From the NCBI GenBank assembly GCA_003133405.1, contig PKXH01000075.1:7386-59427 (forward strand): a stretch of 52,042 nucleotides of DNA, in the 5' to 3' direction. The position numbers and the translations under genes are program-made. The notes beneath the pieces were generated by a model. That model was not told the DNA's origin, did no database searches, and saw nothing but the letters and a program-made list of their open reading frames with translations. Of this stretch, positions 40,860 through 49,670 are shown piece after piece; position 1 is the first letter of the stretch; each line of letters opens with the position of its first letter. Source of the stretch: Acidimicrobiaceae bacterium. Lineage in GTDB: Bacteria > Actinomycetota > Acidimicrobiia > Acidimicrobiales > RAAP-2.

Positions 40860-41408
40860 GTGCTGGTGTGGATGGATCTGGAGATGACGGGATTAGAGCC
40901 CCGACGCCACGTGATCGTCGAAATCGCCACGCTGCTCACCGACGATCACCTCAACATCATCGCGGAAGGCCCCGACCTGGTGATCCACGCGACGCCCGAA
41001 CAGCTGGCCGAGATGGGTCCCTTCGTGACCGAAATGCACACCGTGTCGGGCCTCTTGCCCGAGATCGTCGCGTCCACGGTCACAGTCGCGCAAGCTGAAG
41101 CGGAAACCCTGGTGTTTCTAAAAGCCCACATCTCCGAGCCGCGCTCGGTGCCGCTTTGCGGGAACTCGATTGGCACCGACCGTCGTTTCCTTCAGGAGTA
41201 CATGCCCGAACTCGAATCGTTTTTGCACTACCGCAACGTCGACGTGTCAACCATCAAAGAGTTAGCTCGACGTTGGCAACCCGGCGTCGTCGCGACGTTA
41301 CCTGAGAAGGCGTCCACTCATCGCGCCATCGACGACGTTCGAGAGTCCATCAGCGAACTCACGCACTATCGGGCCACGCTGTTTCGACCACTCGAAGAGA
41401 CCAAGTAA
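40860..41408 (+). CDS. orn: Oligoribonuclease (DEDDh exonuclease)
   Basis: 'LVWMDLEMTGLEPRRHVIVEIATLLTDDHLNI', 'CGNSIGTDRRFLQEYMPELESFLHYRNVDVSTIKEL'. Confidence 0.97.
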   Translation: MLVWMDLEMTGLEPRRHVIVEIATLLTDDHLNIIAEGPDLVIHATPEQLAEMGPFVTEMHTVSGLLPEIVASTVTVAQAEAETLVFLKAHISEPRSVPLCGNSIGTDRRFLQEYMPELESFLHYRNVDVSTIKELARRWQPGVVATLPEKASTHRAIDDVRESISELTHYRATLFRPLEETK

Positions 41409-41419
41409 TCTCAAGCGCC

Positions 41420-43198
41420 ATGAACCAGGCCCCGCTCTCATTCGAAGAAGCGACCGCGCAGTTAACGGCGCCGGGCCAGATGTTCGAAACCGAGCGCGCA
41501 GTCGTGGACGGCGTCGAGATGAAGGTGTGGAAGTACTCACCGACCACGCTGCGCCAAATACTGGACCTATCGCTAACTCACGGGGCGCTCGATTTCCTCG
41601 TTTACGAAGATCGCCGCTTCAGCTTCGATGAGCACTATCGCATCGCGGCCACCCTCTCGAAGCGACTGATTGATCTCGGAGTGCAAAAGGGCGACCGGAT
41701 CGCCGTGGCCGCGCGCAACTCGCCCGAGTGGGTCATGGGCTTTTGGGGCTCAGTAATCACGGGCGCGGTCGTCGTGCCCCTCAACGCGTGGTGGACCACG
41801 GACGAGTTACTTTACGGACTCAGCGACTCGGGCACCTCGGTGCTCTTCGTCGACGAGGAACGACTCGAGCGAGTACGGCCCCGCTTCGATGAGCTTGACT
41901 TTCTCTCGACCATTGTCGTATTCAGCGATGACCCCGCTCGACGAGCTCACCTCGGGGATCCCCACGCAGGCCTGCGCCTCGTGAGTTTCGAAGATTTTCT
42001 CGGCGTGATCGACCCGAGCGCGACGCCGCCCGAAATTGAACTCGCGCCCGACGACGAAGCCACGATGTTCTATTCCTCGGGCACGACGGGCCATCCCAAA
42101 GGGGCACTCGGCACGCACCGCAACGCGACGACCAACATCATGAATCTGTTCTTTCGGGGCCAGATCGCGTCGTTGCGGGCCGGCATCGACGGCGACGAGC
42201 CTACCCAAGGGGCCGTCCAGAGTTCGAGCCTGCTCAGCGTGCCGCTCTTTCACGCGACGGGATGCTTAGCGGTCATGACCACCAGCACAGCGGCCGGCAT
42301 GAAGATCGTGATGATGCACCACTTCGACGCTGGTCTCGCCTTGAAGGTCATCGAGGACGAGCGGATCACCGCCATCGGTGGTGTGCCCACAGTCGCGATG
42401 CAGATCTTGGACCATCCAGATTTCAAGCAGTTCGACACGTCGAGCGTCACCAGTGTCTCCTACGGCGGCGCGCCCGCGCCACCAGAGCTGGTGAAGCGAA
42501 TCTGCGCGGCGTTCTCCGTCGGTCAGCCCGGCAATGGTTACGGACTCACCGAAACCTCCGCGGGCGTCTGTTTCATCGCGGGACCCGACTACATCGCCAA
42601 GCCCGACAGTTGCGGACCGGTGGTACCGACCTGTGAGGTCGCGATTGTGCCCGAGGAGTACGAGGGCGACGAACCTTCACCAACGTTGCCCCAGGGCCCC
42701 GACGTCGTTGGCGAGCTATGGGTGAAGGGACCCAACGTGGTTCGCGGCTACTGGAACAAACCGGAAGCGACGGCGAAGTCGTTCACCAAGGGTTGGCTGC
42801 ACACCGGTGACGTGGCTCGAATCGACGACGAGGGCTACGTCTACATCGTCGATCGTGCGAAGGACATGATTATCCGAGGTGGAGAGAACGTCTACTCGGT
42901 GATCGTCGAGGCCGCCCTCTTCGAACACCCCGACGTCGCCGATTGCGCCGTCGTGGGCGTACCGCACCCGACCCTCGGTGAAGAGGTCGCGGCGGTCATT
43001 GTGCTGCGACCGGGTCGAGTCGTTGAGGCCGAGGAGTTCACCCGTCATGTGGCCCACCGTTTGGCGCGCTTTGAAGTGCCGACCAAAGTGGTCTTTCGTT
43101 CCACGCCCCTGCCGCGGAATCCCCAAGGAAAGGTCCTGAAGCGCGAGCTACGTACTTCACTGCTCGAAGAAGAGAGCGAAGGGCCCTCACCGTCGTAA
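41420..43198 (+). CDS. Class I adenylate-forming acyl-CoA synthetase
   Basis: 'MFYSSGTTGHPKGALGTHRN', 'GYGLTETSAGVCF', 'KGWLHTGDVARIDDEGYVYIVDRAKDMIIRGGENV'. Confidence 0.96.
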   Translation: MNQAPLSFEEATAQLTAPGQMFETERAVVDGVEMKVWKYSPTTLRQILDLSLTHGALDFLVYEDRRFSFDEHYRIAATLSKRLIDLGVQKGDRIAVAARNSPEWVMGFWGSVITGAVVVPLNAWWTTDELLYGLSDSGTSVLFVDEERLERVRPRFDELDFLSTIVVFSDDPARRAHLGDPHAGLRLVSFEDFLGVIDPSATPPEIELAPDDEATMFYSSGTTGHPKGALGTHRNATTNIMNLFFRGQIASLRAGIDGDEPTQGAVQSSSLLSVPLFHATGCLAVMTTSTAAGMKIVMMHHFDAGLALKVIEDERITAIGGVPTVAMQILDHPDFKQFDTSSVTSVSYGGAPAPPELVKRICAAFSVGQPGNGYGLTETSAGVCFIAGPDYIAKPDSCGPVVPTCEVAIVPEEYEGDEPSPTLPQGPDVVGELWVKGPNVVRGYWNKPEATAKSFTKGWLHTGDVARIDDEGYVYIVDRAKDMIIRGGENVYSVIVEAALFEHPDVADCAVVGVPHPTLGEEVAAVIVLRPGRVVEAEEFTRHVAHRLARFEVPTKVVFRSTPLPRNPQGKVLKRELRTSLLEEESEGPSPS

Positions 43199-43238
43199 CG
43201 TGAGGCTCGACTTCATGACGCGTGGCCCGGTGACGCCA

Positions 43239-43268
43239 CGAGTCGGTCACCACAAGGTGACCGACTCG
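43239..43268. terminator. Perfect 13-bp inverted repeat with ACAA loop; likely bidirectional terminator
   Basis: CGAGTCGGTCACC-ACAA-GGTGACCGACTCG between convergent genes. Confidence 0.8.
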
Positions 43269-43281
43269 AGCAATGGACGTC

Positions 43282-43917
43282 TTATTTGTTGGGCTGTGGC
43301 GTGAAGCGCAGGTAGTCCTTGACCTTTCGAAAGCCCTTGGGGAACTTCGTCTTGGCGTCCTCGTCGGAAACCGACGGCGCGATGATGACGTCCTCGCCAT
43401 CTTTCCAGTCGATCGGCGTCGACACCGGATACTGCGCGCTCAACTGCAAAGAGTCCAAGACGCGCACGATCTCGTCGACGTTACGCCCCGTGGAGGCCGG
43501 GTAGGTCAATGTCAACTTCACCTTTTTGGCGGGGTCGACAATGAAGACGCTGCGCACCGTCATCGTGTCACTGGCGTTGGGGTGAATCATGTCGTAGAGG
43601 TCCGCGACCCTATGGTCCTCGTCACCGATGATGGGAAAGTTCAACTCGGCGCCCTGCGTCTCGCTGATGTCGGCCTTCCAGCGCTGATGGGACTCGACGT
43701 TGTCGACCGAGACCGCGATCAACTTGGTGTTGCGCTTGTCAAAATCGCCCCGGCGAGCGGCGAAGGCGCCGAGCTCGGTGGTGCACACCGGCGTGAAATC
43801 CTTGGGGTGAGAAAAGAGAATGCCCCAACCGTCGCCGAGGTAGTCGTAAAAGTTCAACGGCCCTTCCGTGGTGTCCGCCGTGAAATCAGGGGCCGCGTCG
43901 CCCAATCGAATTGACAT
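43282..43917 (-). CDS. Peroxiredoxin, 1-Cys/Prx6-like
   Basis: 'DFTADTTEGPLNFYDYLGDGWGILFSHPKDFTPVCTTELGAFA', long C-terminal region 'TGRNVDEIVRVLDSLQLSA'. Confidence 0.95.
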   Translation of the reverse strand: MSIRLGDAAPDFTADTTEGPLNFYDYLGDGWGILFSHPKDFTPVCTTELGAFAARRGDFDKRNTKLIAVSVDNVESHQRWKADISETQGAELNFPIIGDEDHRVADLYDMIHPNASDTMTVRSVFIVDPAKKVKLTLTYPASTGRNVDEIVRVLDSLQLSAQYPVSTPIDWKDGEDVIIAPSVSDEDAKTKFPKGFRKVKDYLRFTPQPNK

Positions 43918-44055
43918 GATTGCTCCTTGTGTGAGGTGTCAGTCGCTCGACCGCACTTCGATACCTTAGCGGTCACCTGTGAATTCCCGCAAATACCTAT
44001 TGGATTTGTAGATTATTGATTCCTCAGGCGCGGCGGACCCTGTGACACTAGAGAG

Positions 44056-44754
44056 GTGACCATAAGTGCCACGCCCGTCGTGGCGGCCTTTGACCTCGAC
44101 GGCACGCTTAGTAACGGCGGCAGCGTCTTTAAGTGGCTGCGCTACGTGGGTGGCGAACGCGCCACCCTGGGCGCGTCGTTTCGTCTCGCCGGTCCACTCT
44201 TCGTGGGCGCACTTCGAAGTGGCACCTGGGCCGACCGCGCGAAAGAGCGGCTCTTTCAGCGAATTCTCGCCGGCCGTGATAGCCACGAAGTCACCGACAT
44301 CTCTAGAAGTTTCGCGCTCGCGCACTTCGAGGCGCACGGACGCCCGTTCGTACTCGAACGCCTCGAGTGGCACCTTCGCCAAGGCCACGACGTCGTGATC
44401 GTCTCGGCGTCGCCCCAGATCTACGTCGAGGTGGTCGCCGGGGAGTTTGGCGCGGCCGGGGGGCTCGGCACGCGACTGGCGGTGGACCCTCAAGGCAAGC
44501 TCACGGGTAGCTATCTCGGTAAGAACTGCCGCGGCGAAGAGAAGATGCGCCGACTGAGCGAGTGGATCGATGCACGTCACTACGACCAAGCGCCTCAGGT
44601 CTACGCCTACGGCAACTCTCGAGGTGACCGAGCGTTGTTGCGCTCCGCCAACCACCCACGCAACGTCGGGCGACTCGGTCGACTCGGCTCACTCGGTCGC
44701 TTTCCGCGACTGAAGAACGGCGCGAAAGGACGTTCGGTTACTGCTGGCGAATAG
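44056..44754 (+). CDS. HAD-IB family hydrolase (SerB-like)
   Basis: 'AAFDLDGTLSNGGSVFKWL', 'HDVVIVSASPQIYVEVVAGEFGA', 'YGNSRGDRALL'. Confidence 0.92.
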   Translation: MTISATPVVAAFDLDGTLSNGGSVFKWLRYVGGERATLGASFRLAGPLFVGALRSGTWADRAKERLFQRILAGRDSHEVTDISRSFALAHFEAHGRPFVLERLEWHLRQGHDVVIVSASPQIYVEVVAGEFGAAGGLGTRLAVDPQGKLTGSYLGKNCRGEEKMRRLSEWIDARHYDQAPQVYAYGNSRGDRALLRSANHPRNVGRLGRLGSLGRFPRLKNGAKGRSVTAGE

Positions 44755-45889
44755 AGGCGCCCAGCTCGACGATGCCACCCTCTCTTCCGTCGTAGGTGAC
44801 CTGAATCGACGCAGCCTGTTCGCGCCAGGCGATGACCGAGTGCCCGTGGTGGTCCACGATGCCTACGTTGAGGTCGTACACCCCGTCCAAGAGTGGGATC
44901 TGGGCCAGGTCAATGCCGATGACGTTGGCACCCGGCACCAGATTTACCGGCGAGCCCTGCGCGTCGCTGCGACTGACCAGCAGGCCGCCGCGAGTGAAAA
45001 CCTCCATCACGAAGTTCCCGCTGTACGCCGTTTTGGAACTCACGCTCACGTCAAGGTGCAGTGCCGAACCGCTTCGAATCTCGAAAGAACCCGACGGCGT
45101 CGTGACAGCGTCAATGCTGATGGTGTCGTGGAGCTGGGCGACGTCGTGTGCGACCACGTCATCGAAGAGGTGCTCACGAAAGATTCGAAGCGACTCTTGG
45201 GTGGGACCGTCGGCAATCATCTGGCCGCCGTCGAGCACGACGGCGCGATCGCACAGCGCACGCACTTGGTCCGCGTTGTGCGTCACGAGAAGGATCGTGC
45301 GGCCCTCGTCTTGGAACCGGCTGATCCGGTCGACGCATTTGGCTTGGAACCTCTCGTCGCCCACCGCGAGGACCTCGTCCACCACCAAGATGTCCGGATC
45401 CACGTTCACCGCCACGGCGAAGGCCAAACGAACGTACATCCCACTCGAGTAGAACTTCACCTGCGTGTCAATGAACTGCTCGATCTCGCTAAAGGCGACG
45501 ACGTCATCAAAGATGGCGTCGACCATCCGCTTGGAGAAGCCCAGCATGGCGCCGTAGAGATAGACGTTGTCACGGCCCGACAGCTCGGTCTGGAAACCAG
45601 CCCCGAGCTCGAGCAACGCCGCGAGGCTGCCACGCAGTTTGATCTCGCCCGTCGTGGGCTTTAGCACGCCGCAGATGCATTTCAGCAGTGTCGACTTGCC
45701 CGATCCGTTTTGGCCCACGATGCCCACCGTCTCGCCCTGTTCGACGGTGAAATTGATCCCCGACAGGGCGTGAAAGACCTCGGTCGAACCCGAACGCGGA
45801 TGGAGCAGTCGCTCCTTGAGCGACTGGTGACGCTCATGGTGAATCTTGAACTGCTTCGAGACGCCCTGGACATCAATGACCGCCGCCAC
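44738..45889 (-). CDS. Polysaccharide/teichoic acid-type ABC exporter ATP-binding protein with Wzt-like C-terminal domain
   Basis: '[79 protein letters not shown]'; ~130-aa beta-rich extension after the ABC domain. Confidence 0.94.
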   Translation of the reverse strand: MAAVIDVQGVSKQFKIHHERHQSLKERLLHPRSGSTEVFHALSGINFTVEQGETVGIVGQNGSGKSTLLKCICGVLKPTTGEIKLRGSLAALLELGAGFQTELSGRDNVYLYGAMLGFSKRMVDAIFDDVVAFSEIEQFIDTQVKFYSSGMYVRLAFAVAVNVDPDILVVDEVLAVGDERFQAKCVDRISRFQDEGRTILLVTHNADQVRALCDRAVVLDGGQMIADGPTQESLRIFREHLFDDVVAHDVAQLHDTISIDAVTTPSGSFEIRSGSALHLDVSVSSKTAYSGNFVMEVFTRGGLLVSRSDAQGSPVNLVPGANVIGIDLAQIPLLDGVYDLNVGIVDHHGHSVIAWREQAASIQVTYDGREGGIVELGASIRQQ

Positions 45890-46824
45890 TACAGCTCCGA
45901 CTCAAAGTTTCCCTCGAGGCGTCCAAAGATCGCCTCGGCGATGACGAACAGCAGTACCGACACCCCGAGCAGCAGCAGGTTTAGAGCGAGGAACTTCTCG
46001 AACGACCAGGTCGGCAAGATGTGCAGGATCTGACCGGTTACCGTCGAGTGCACCACCGTGCTGACGTAAAAGACGCGCTGAAAGGTCACCACGACGAGCG
46101 TGACCGGATTCAAGAAGTACAGCGCGGAGAGCCCGTGGCGCGCCAGGTGCGGCGCGATCGAGTTCTCATAGGAGTAAACCACCGGCGTCAACCAGAACCA
46201 CAGCTGTAACAACACTTCCATCAGGTGTTTCATGTCGCGCAAGTAAACGTTGACGGCCGACATCACGATGGCCAGCGCCGACGTAAAGAAATACAGCGCC
46301 ACGAACGAGATCGGCAGGATTAAGAGGAAGCGCCACGCCGGCGCGTGGCCCAAGGCGGCCACAAAGATCACCAGCACCAGTAGCTGGACAACGAAGTACA
46401 CCACCGCCGCACCGACGTTAGAAAGAGCCAGGATCTCTCGAGGAAACGAGACCTTCTTTACCAGGGCCGCCCGATCGACGATAACGCCGGTAGCGGTATT
46501 GATGGAGTTCTGAAACATGTTCCACACAACGAGACCAGAAAAGAGGTAGATCACGAAGTTCGGAATGCCATTCTTCAAGAAGATAGAAAAGACCATGAAG
46601 TACACGGCCAGGGTGAAGGCCGGCGAGAGCATCGACCAAAAGAGGCCGAGCGTCGAATTCTTGTACTTGATGCGAATGTCCGAAGAGATAAGTCCCAGCA
46701 ACAGTTCTCGCCGTGACCAAAGGTTCCCTAGACGAGTCGAAAGAGTGGCACGAGCACTGACGACGCGCACCGGCGCGTCGTCAAGCGAGCGATGTCGTTG
46801 GCCCGCCGAAGGGGCGTCGCTCAC
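45889..46824 (-). CDS. Polysaccharide-type ABC exporter permease (Wzm/TagG-like)
   Basis: 'RRELLLGLISSDIRIKYKNSTLGLFWSMLSPAFTLAVYFMVFSIF', 'NVYLRDMKHLMEVLLQLWFWLTPVVYS'. Confidence 0.94.
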   Translation of the reverse strand: MSDAPSAGQRHRSLDDAPVRVVSARATLSTRLGNLWSRRELLLGLISSDIRIKYKNSTLGLFWSMLSPAFTLAVYFMVFSIFLKNGIPNFVIYLFSGLVVWNMFQNSINTATGVIVDRAALVKKVSFPREILALSNVGAAVVYFVVQLLVLVIFVAALGHAPAWRFLLILPISFVALYFFTSALAIVMSAVNVYLRDMKHLMEVLLQLWFWLTPVVYSYENSIAPHLARHGLSALYFLNPVTLVVVTFQRVFYVSTVVHSTVTGQILHILPTWSFEKFLALNLLLLGVSVLLFVIAEAIFGRLEGNFESEL

Positions 46825-47411
46825 TAAGCCCCTTGACGAACGGCCGAACGCTCAATGACGGCGTCAATAAAGCCGTACTCCAACGCTTCTTGTGCCGTGA
46901 ACCAGCGGTCGCGGTCCGAGTCGGTTTCAATGCGCTCGAGCGTTTGACCGGTGTGAAAGGCGATGCGCTCTGCGAGCGTCTTTTTCATGTAGATGATCTG
47001 TTCGGCCTGGATCGCGATGTCCGAGGCTTGGCCCTGCATACCGCCGATCGATGGTTGGTGCATCAAAATACGACTGTGCGGCAATGAAAGTCGCTTGCCC
47101 GGCGCCCCGGCGCACAGCAAGAACTGACCCATCGAGGCCGCCATGCCGATGCAGATCGTGCGTACGTCGCAGTTGACGTACTGCATGGTGTCGTAGATCG
47201 CCAGTCCGTCGTACACGGATCCGCCCGGTGAGTTGATGTAGAGACTGATGTCCTTATCTCGGTCTTCCGCTTCGAGTAGCAGAAGTTCGGCGCAGATTCG
47301 ATTGGCGGTGTTCTGGTCGACTTCGGATCCCAAAAAGACGATTCGCTCACGCAAAAGGCGCTGATTGAGATCGTTCACGCCAAAACCTTCAGACATTGAG
47401 GAGTTATTCAT
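46824..47411 (-). CDS. clpP: ATP-dependent Clp protease proteolytic subunit (ClpP1-like)
   Basis: '[42 protein letters not shown]', '[14 protein letters not shown]', '[11 protein letters not shown]', '[20 protein letters not shown]'. Confidence 0.97.
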   Translation of the reverse strand: MNNSSMSEGFGVNDLNQRLLRERIVFLGSEVDQNTANRICAELLLLEAEDRDKDISLYINSPGGSVYDGLAIYDTMQYVNCDVRTICIGMAASMGQFLLCAGAPGKRLSLPHSRILMHQPSIGGMQGQASDIAIQAEQIIYMKKTLAERIAFHTGQTLERIETDSDRDRWFTAQEALEYGFIDAVIERSAVRQGA

Positions 47412-47473
47412 GCGACCAATCTACCGTGCGAGCCTGCTCCCGCCCCCTAGTACGCCCTAGAGTGGAGTCACTC

Positions 47474-47553
47474 GCGGGCGTGGCGGAAATGGCAGACGCG
47501 CTGGTTTTAGGTACCAGTTCTTCGGAGTGTGGGTTCGAGTCCCTCCGCCCGCA
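47474..47553 (+). tRNA. tRNA-Leu (anticodon UAG)
   Basis: GCGGGCG TGGCGGAAATGGCAGACGCG CTGGT TTTAGGT ACCAG ... GGGTTCGAGTCCC TCCGCCCGC A; anticodon loop TTTAGGT. Confidence 0.95.
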
Positions 47554-47586
47554 CGATGCCTCCGCGCACGGTGGTGCCACGACGTC

Positions 47587-47595
47587 TGCTAGCAT
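47587..47595 (+). promoter_or_regulatory. Putative extended -10 element for the DEAD/CSD gene
   Basis: TGCTAGCAT (TGn + TAGCAT). Confidence 0.4.
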
Positions 47596-47607
47596 AGAAA
47601 ACGCTGT

Positions 47608-47681
47608 TTCATCGCATCTCGCGATGGAGACCGATTCGACTGATTTCTGCGAGTTGGGCTCATCTCAACTCGTAGGAGTTC
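47608..47681 (+). promoter_or_regulatory. Structured 5'UTR with one upstream hairpin and two mutually exclusive downstream hairpins around the SD
   Basis: CATCGC-ATCTC-GCGATG (47610-47626); TGCGAGTTGGG/CTCAACTCGTA-type stem (47648-47658 with 47664-47674); AACTC-GTAG-GAGTT (47667-47680) overlapping SD AGGAG. Confidence 0.55.
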
Positions 47682-47682
47682 C

Positions 47683-49287
47683 ATGTCCACGTCCTTTGCC
47701 GACCTCGGCGTCCCCCCACGTCTCGTGGAACGCCTTAACGCGCGCGGCATCACCGAAGCCTTCCCGATCCAAGAAGCCTCCATTCCCGACGCGCTCCAAG
47801 GACGCGACGTGGTGGGAAAAGCCATCACCGGCTCGGGCAAGACCTTGGCTTTCGCCCTGCCCCTGATGGCCCGTTTGGGCAAGGCCCGTCCGCGTAAGCC
47901 GCTCGCCCTCGTGCTCGTGCCGACCCGCGAGCTGGCGGCCCAAGTTCAAAAAGAGATCGCGCAATTGACCGACGACCGCGGACGTCGCGTGATCTCGATC
48001 TACGGCGGTACGTCGTACAACGTCGCGCGCAAGGCCCTCAACTTTGGCGTGGACGTCGTCGTGGCGTGCCCCGGGCGCCTGGAGGACATGCTCGAGCAAG
48101 GTGCGCTCGATTTGGGATCGGTAACGACCGTCGTCGTCGACGAAGCCGACCGCATGGCCGACATGGGCTTTTTACCCTCCGTGCGTCGCATCGTGGCCTC
48201 AACCTCTCCCGATCGCCACGTGATGCTGTTTTCGGCCACGATGGGTCCCGACGTGTCGTCGTTGGTACGAGAGTTCACCCACAACGCTGCCATCCACGAC
48301 GTCGTGGGTGACGAAGCCCCCAACGACGTCGATCACTACTTCTGGCGCGTGGCGCGTGATCGCCGGCCCGACATCACGGCCGAGATCGTCGAGCAGTACG
48401 AGCGCGCCCTCATCTTCACCCGCACCAAACACGGCGCCGACCGCTTGGCCCGCCAGCTGGGCGAGCGGGGAATCTCCGCGGTCGCACTGCACGGTGACCG
48501 TTCCCAGGCCCAGCGCGAGCGCGCCTTACGCAGCGTCAAGAACGGACAGATCAAAGTGCTCGTGGCCACCGACGTCGCCGCGCGAGGACTTCACATCGAA
48601 CTCCTGTCGGTCGTGGTGCACTACGACCCGCCAGCGCAGACCACGGACTACCTGCACCGTTCCGGCCGTACCGGACGAGCGGGCGCGTCGGGCGCCGTGA
48701 TCTCCCTCGTCGGCGAGGACGTCCTGGGACAGGTGAAGCGCTTGCAGCGCGCGCTCGGATTAGACCCTTCCATAGAGTCTCGTGAAGACGCCCCGGCAGT
48801 TCGCTTGGGCGCCGTCGACGACGCGGTGGCCGCGGAGCGGCTCGACGAGCGTTCGCCCAAGCGTCGCCCCGAGTCCTCGACGCCTCGAATGCGAGAGCGC
48901 GGTCCGCGGAACTTTGCGCCTCGCGAGCCACGCGAGCCACGCGAGCGTGTCGCGACCACTCGCCACCCCCGTCGTTCGAACGAGAGTTCGCCGCGTCCGG
49001 TGCGAGGTTTTGAACGCCGCGAGACGCCCCCGGCTCGCGGCGAGAATCCGCGCCGCGCTCGCGGCGGCGAGGCGGTGGTCAGTTTCTTCAACGACTCCAA
49101 AGGCTTCGGCTTCGCCAGCGACGACAAGGGCGACGACCTCTTCATTCACTTCTCCAACATTGTGGGCGACGGCTTTAAGTCGCTCAGTCAGGGTCAAAAG
49201 ATCACCTTTGAAGAGGCACAAGGTCCCAAGGGCCGCGAGGCGAAGAACGTTCGCGTGATCGGCTCTGGCCGCGCCCGGCGCCACTAG
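47683..49287 (+). CDS. DEAD-box RNA helicase with C-terminal cold-shock domain
   Basis: Q-motif/'ITGSGKTLAFALPL', 'VVDEADRMADMGF', 'HRSGRTGRAG', Arg-rich linker, then CSD 'VVSFFNDSKGFGFASDDKGDDLFIHFSNI...LSQGQKITFEEAQGPKGREAKNVRVI'. Confidence 0.95.
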   Translation: MSTSFADLGVPPRLVERLNARGITEAFPIQEASIPDALQGRDVVGKAITGSGKTLAFALPLMARLGKARPRKPLALVLVPTRELAAQVQKEIAQLTDDRGRRVISIYGGTSYNVARKALNFGVDVVVACPGRLEDMLEQGALDLGSVTTVVVDEADRMADMGFLPSVRRIVASTSPDRHVMLFSATMGPDVSSLVREFTHNAAIHDVVGDEAPNDVDHYFWRVARDRRPDITAEIVEQYERALIFTRTKHGADRLARQLGERGISAVALHGDRSQAQRERALRSVKNGQIKVLVATDVAARGLHIELLSVVVHYDPPAQTTDYLHRSGRTGRAGASGAVISLVGEDVLGQVKRLQRALGLDPSIESREDAPAVRLGAVDDAVAAERLDERSPKRRPESSTPRMRERGPRNFAPREPREPRERVATTRHPRRSNESSPRPVRGFERRETPPARGENPRRARGGEAVVSFFNDSKGFGFASDDKGDDLFIHFSNIVGDGFKSLSQGQKITFEEAQGPKGREAKNVRVIGSGRARRH

Positions 49288-49298
49288 GTTCAGCGGCA

Positions 49299-49670
49299 AT
49301 GTCAGAGCGCCCACTCGTCGAACCACACCTCGGCCCGGCACCGGAGATTCTGCTCATTGAAGACCTCACGGTCGGCGAGGGCGCCGAGGCCCAGCCCGGT
49401 CAGACCGCCGTCGTGCACTACGTGGGGGTGGGGGTATTGAGCGGCAAAGAGTTCGACGCCTCGTGGAACCGAGGCGAGCCGTTCGACTTTCACCTTGGCG
49501 CCGGTCAGGTGATCAAAGGTTGGGACGAGGGCGTCGTCGGCATGCGCGTCGGCGGCCGACGCCGACTAGTCATTCCTTCACACCTCGGATACGGAGCACG
49601 CGGCGCAGGGGGCGTGATCGCGCCCAACGAAACGCTGATCTTCGTCGTTGACTTGCTCGAGCTGCGCTAG
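49299..49670 (+). CDS. FKBP-type peptidyl-prolyl cis-trans isomerase
   Basis: 'VVHYVGVGVLSGKEFDASWNRGEPFDFHLGAGQVIKGWDEGVVGMRVGGRRRLVIPSHLGYG'. Confidence 0.96.
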   Translation: MSERPLVEPHLGPAPEILLIEDLTVGEGAEAQPGQTAVVHYVGVGVLSGKEFDASWNRGEPFDFHLGAGQVIKGWDEGVVGMRVGGRRRLVIPSHLGYGARGAGGVIAPNETLIFVVDLLELR

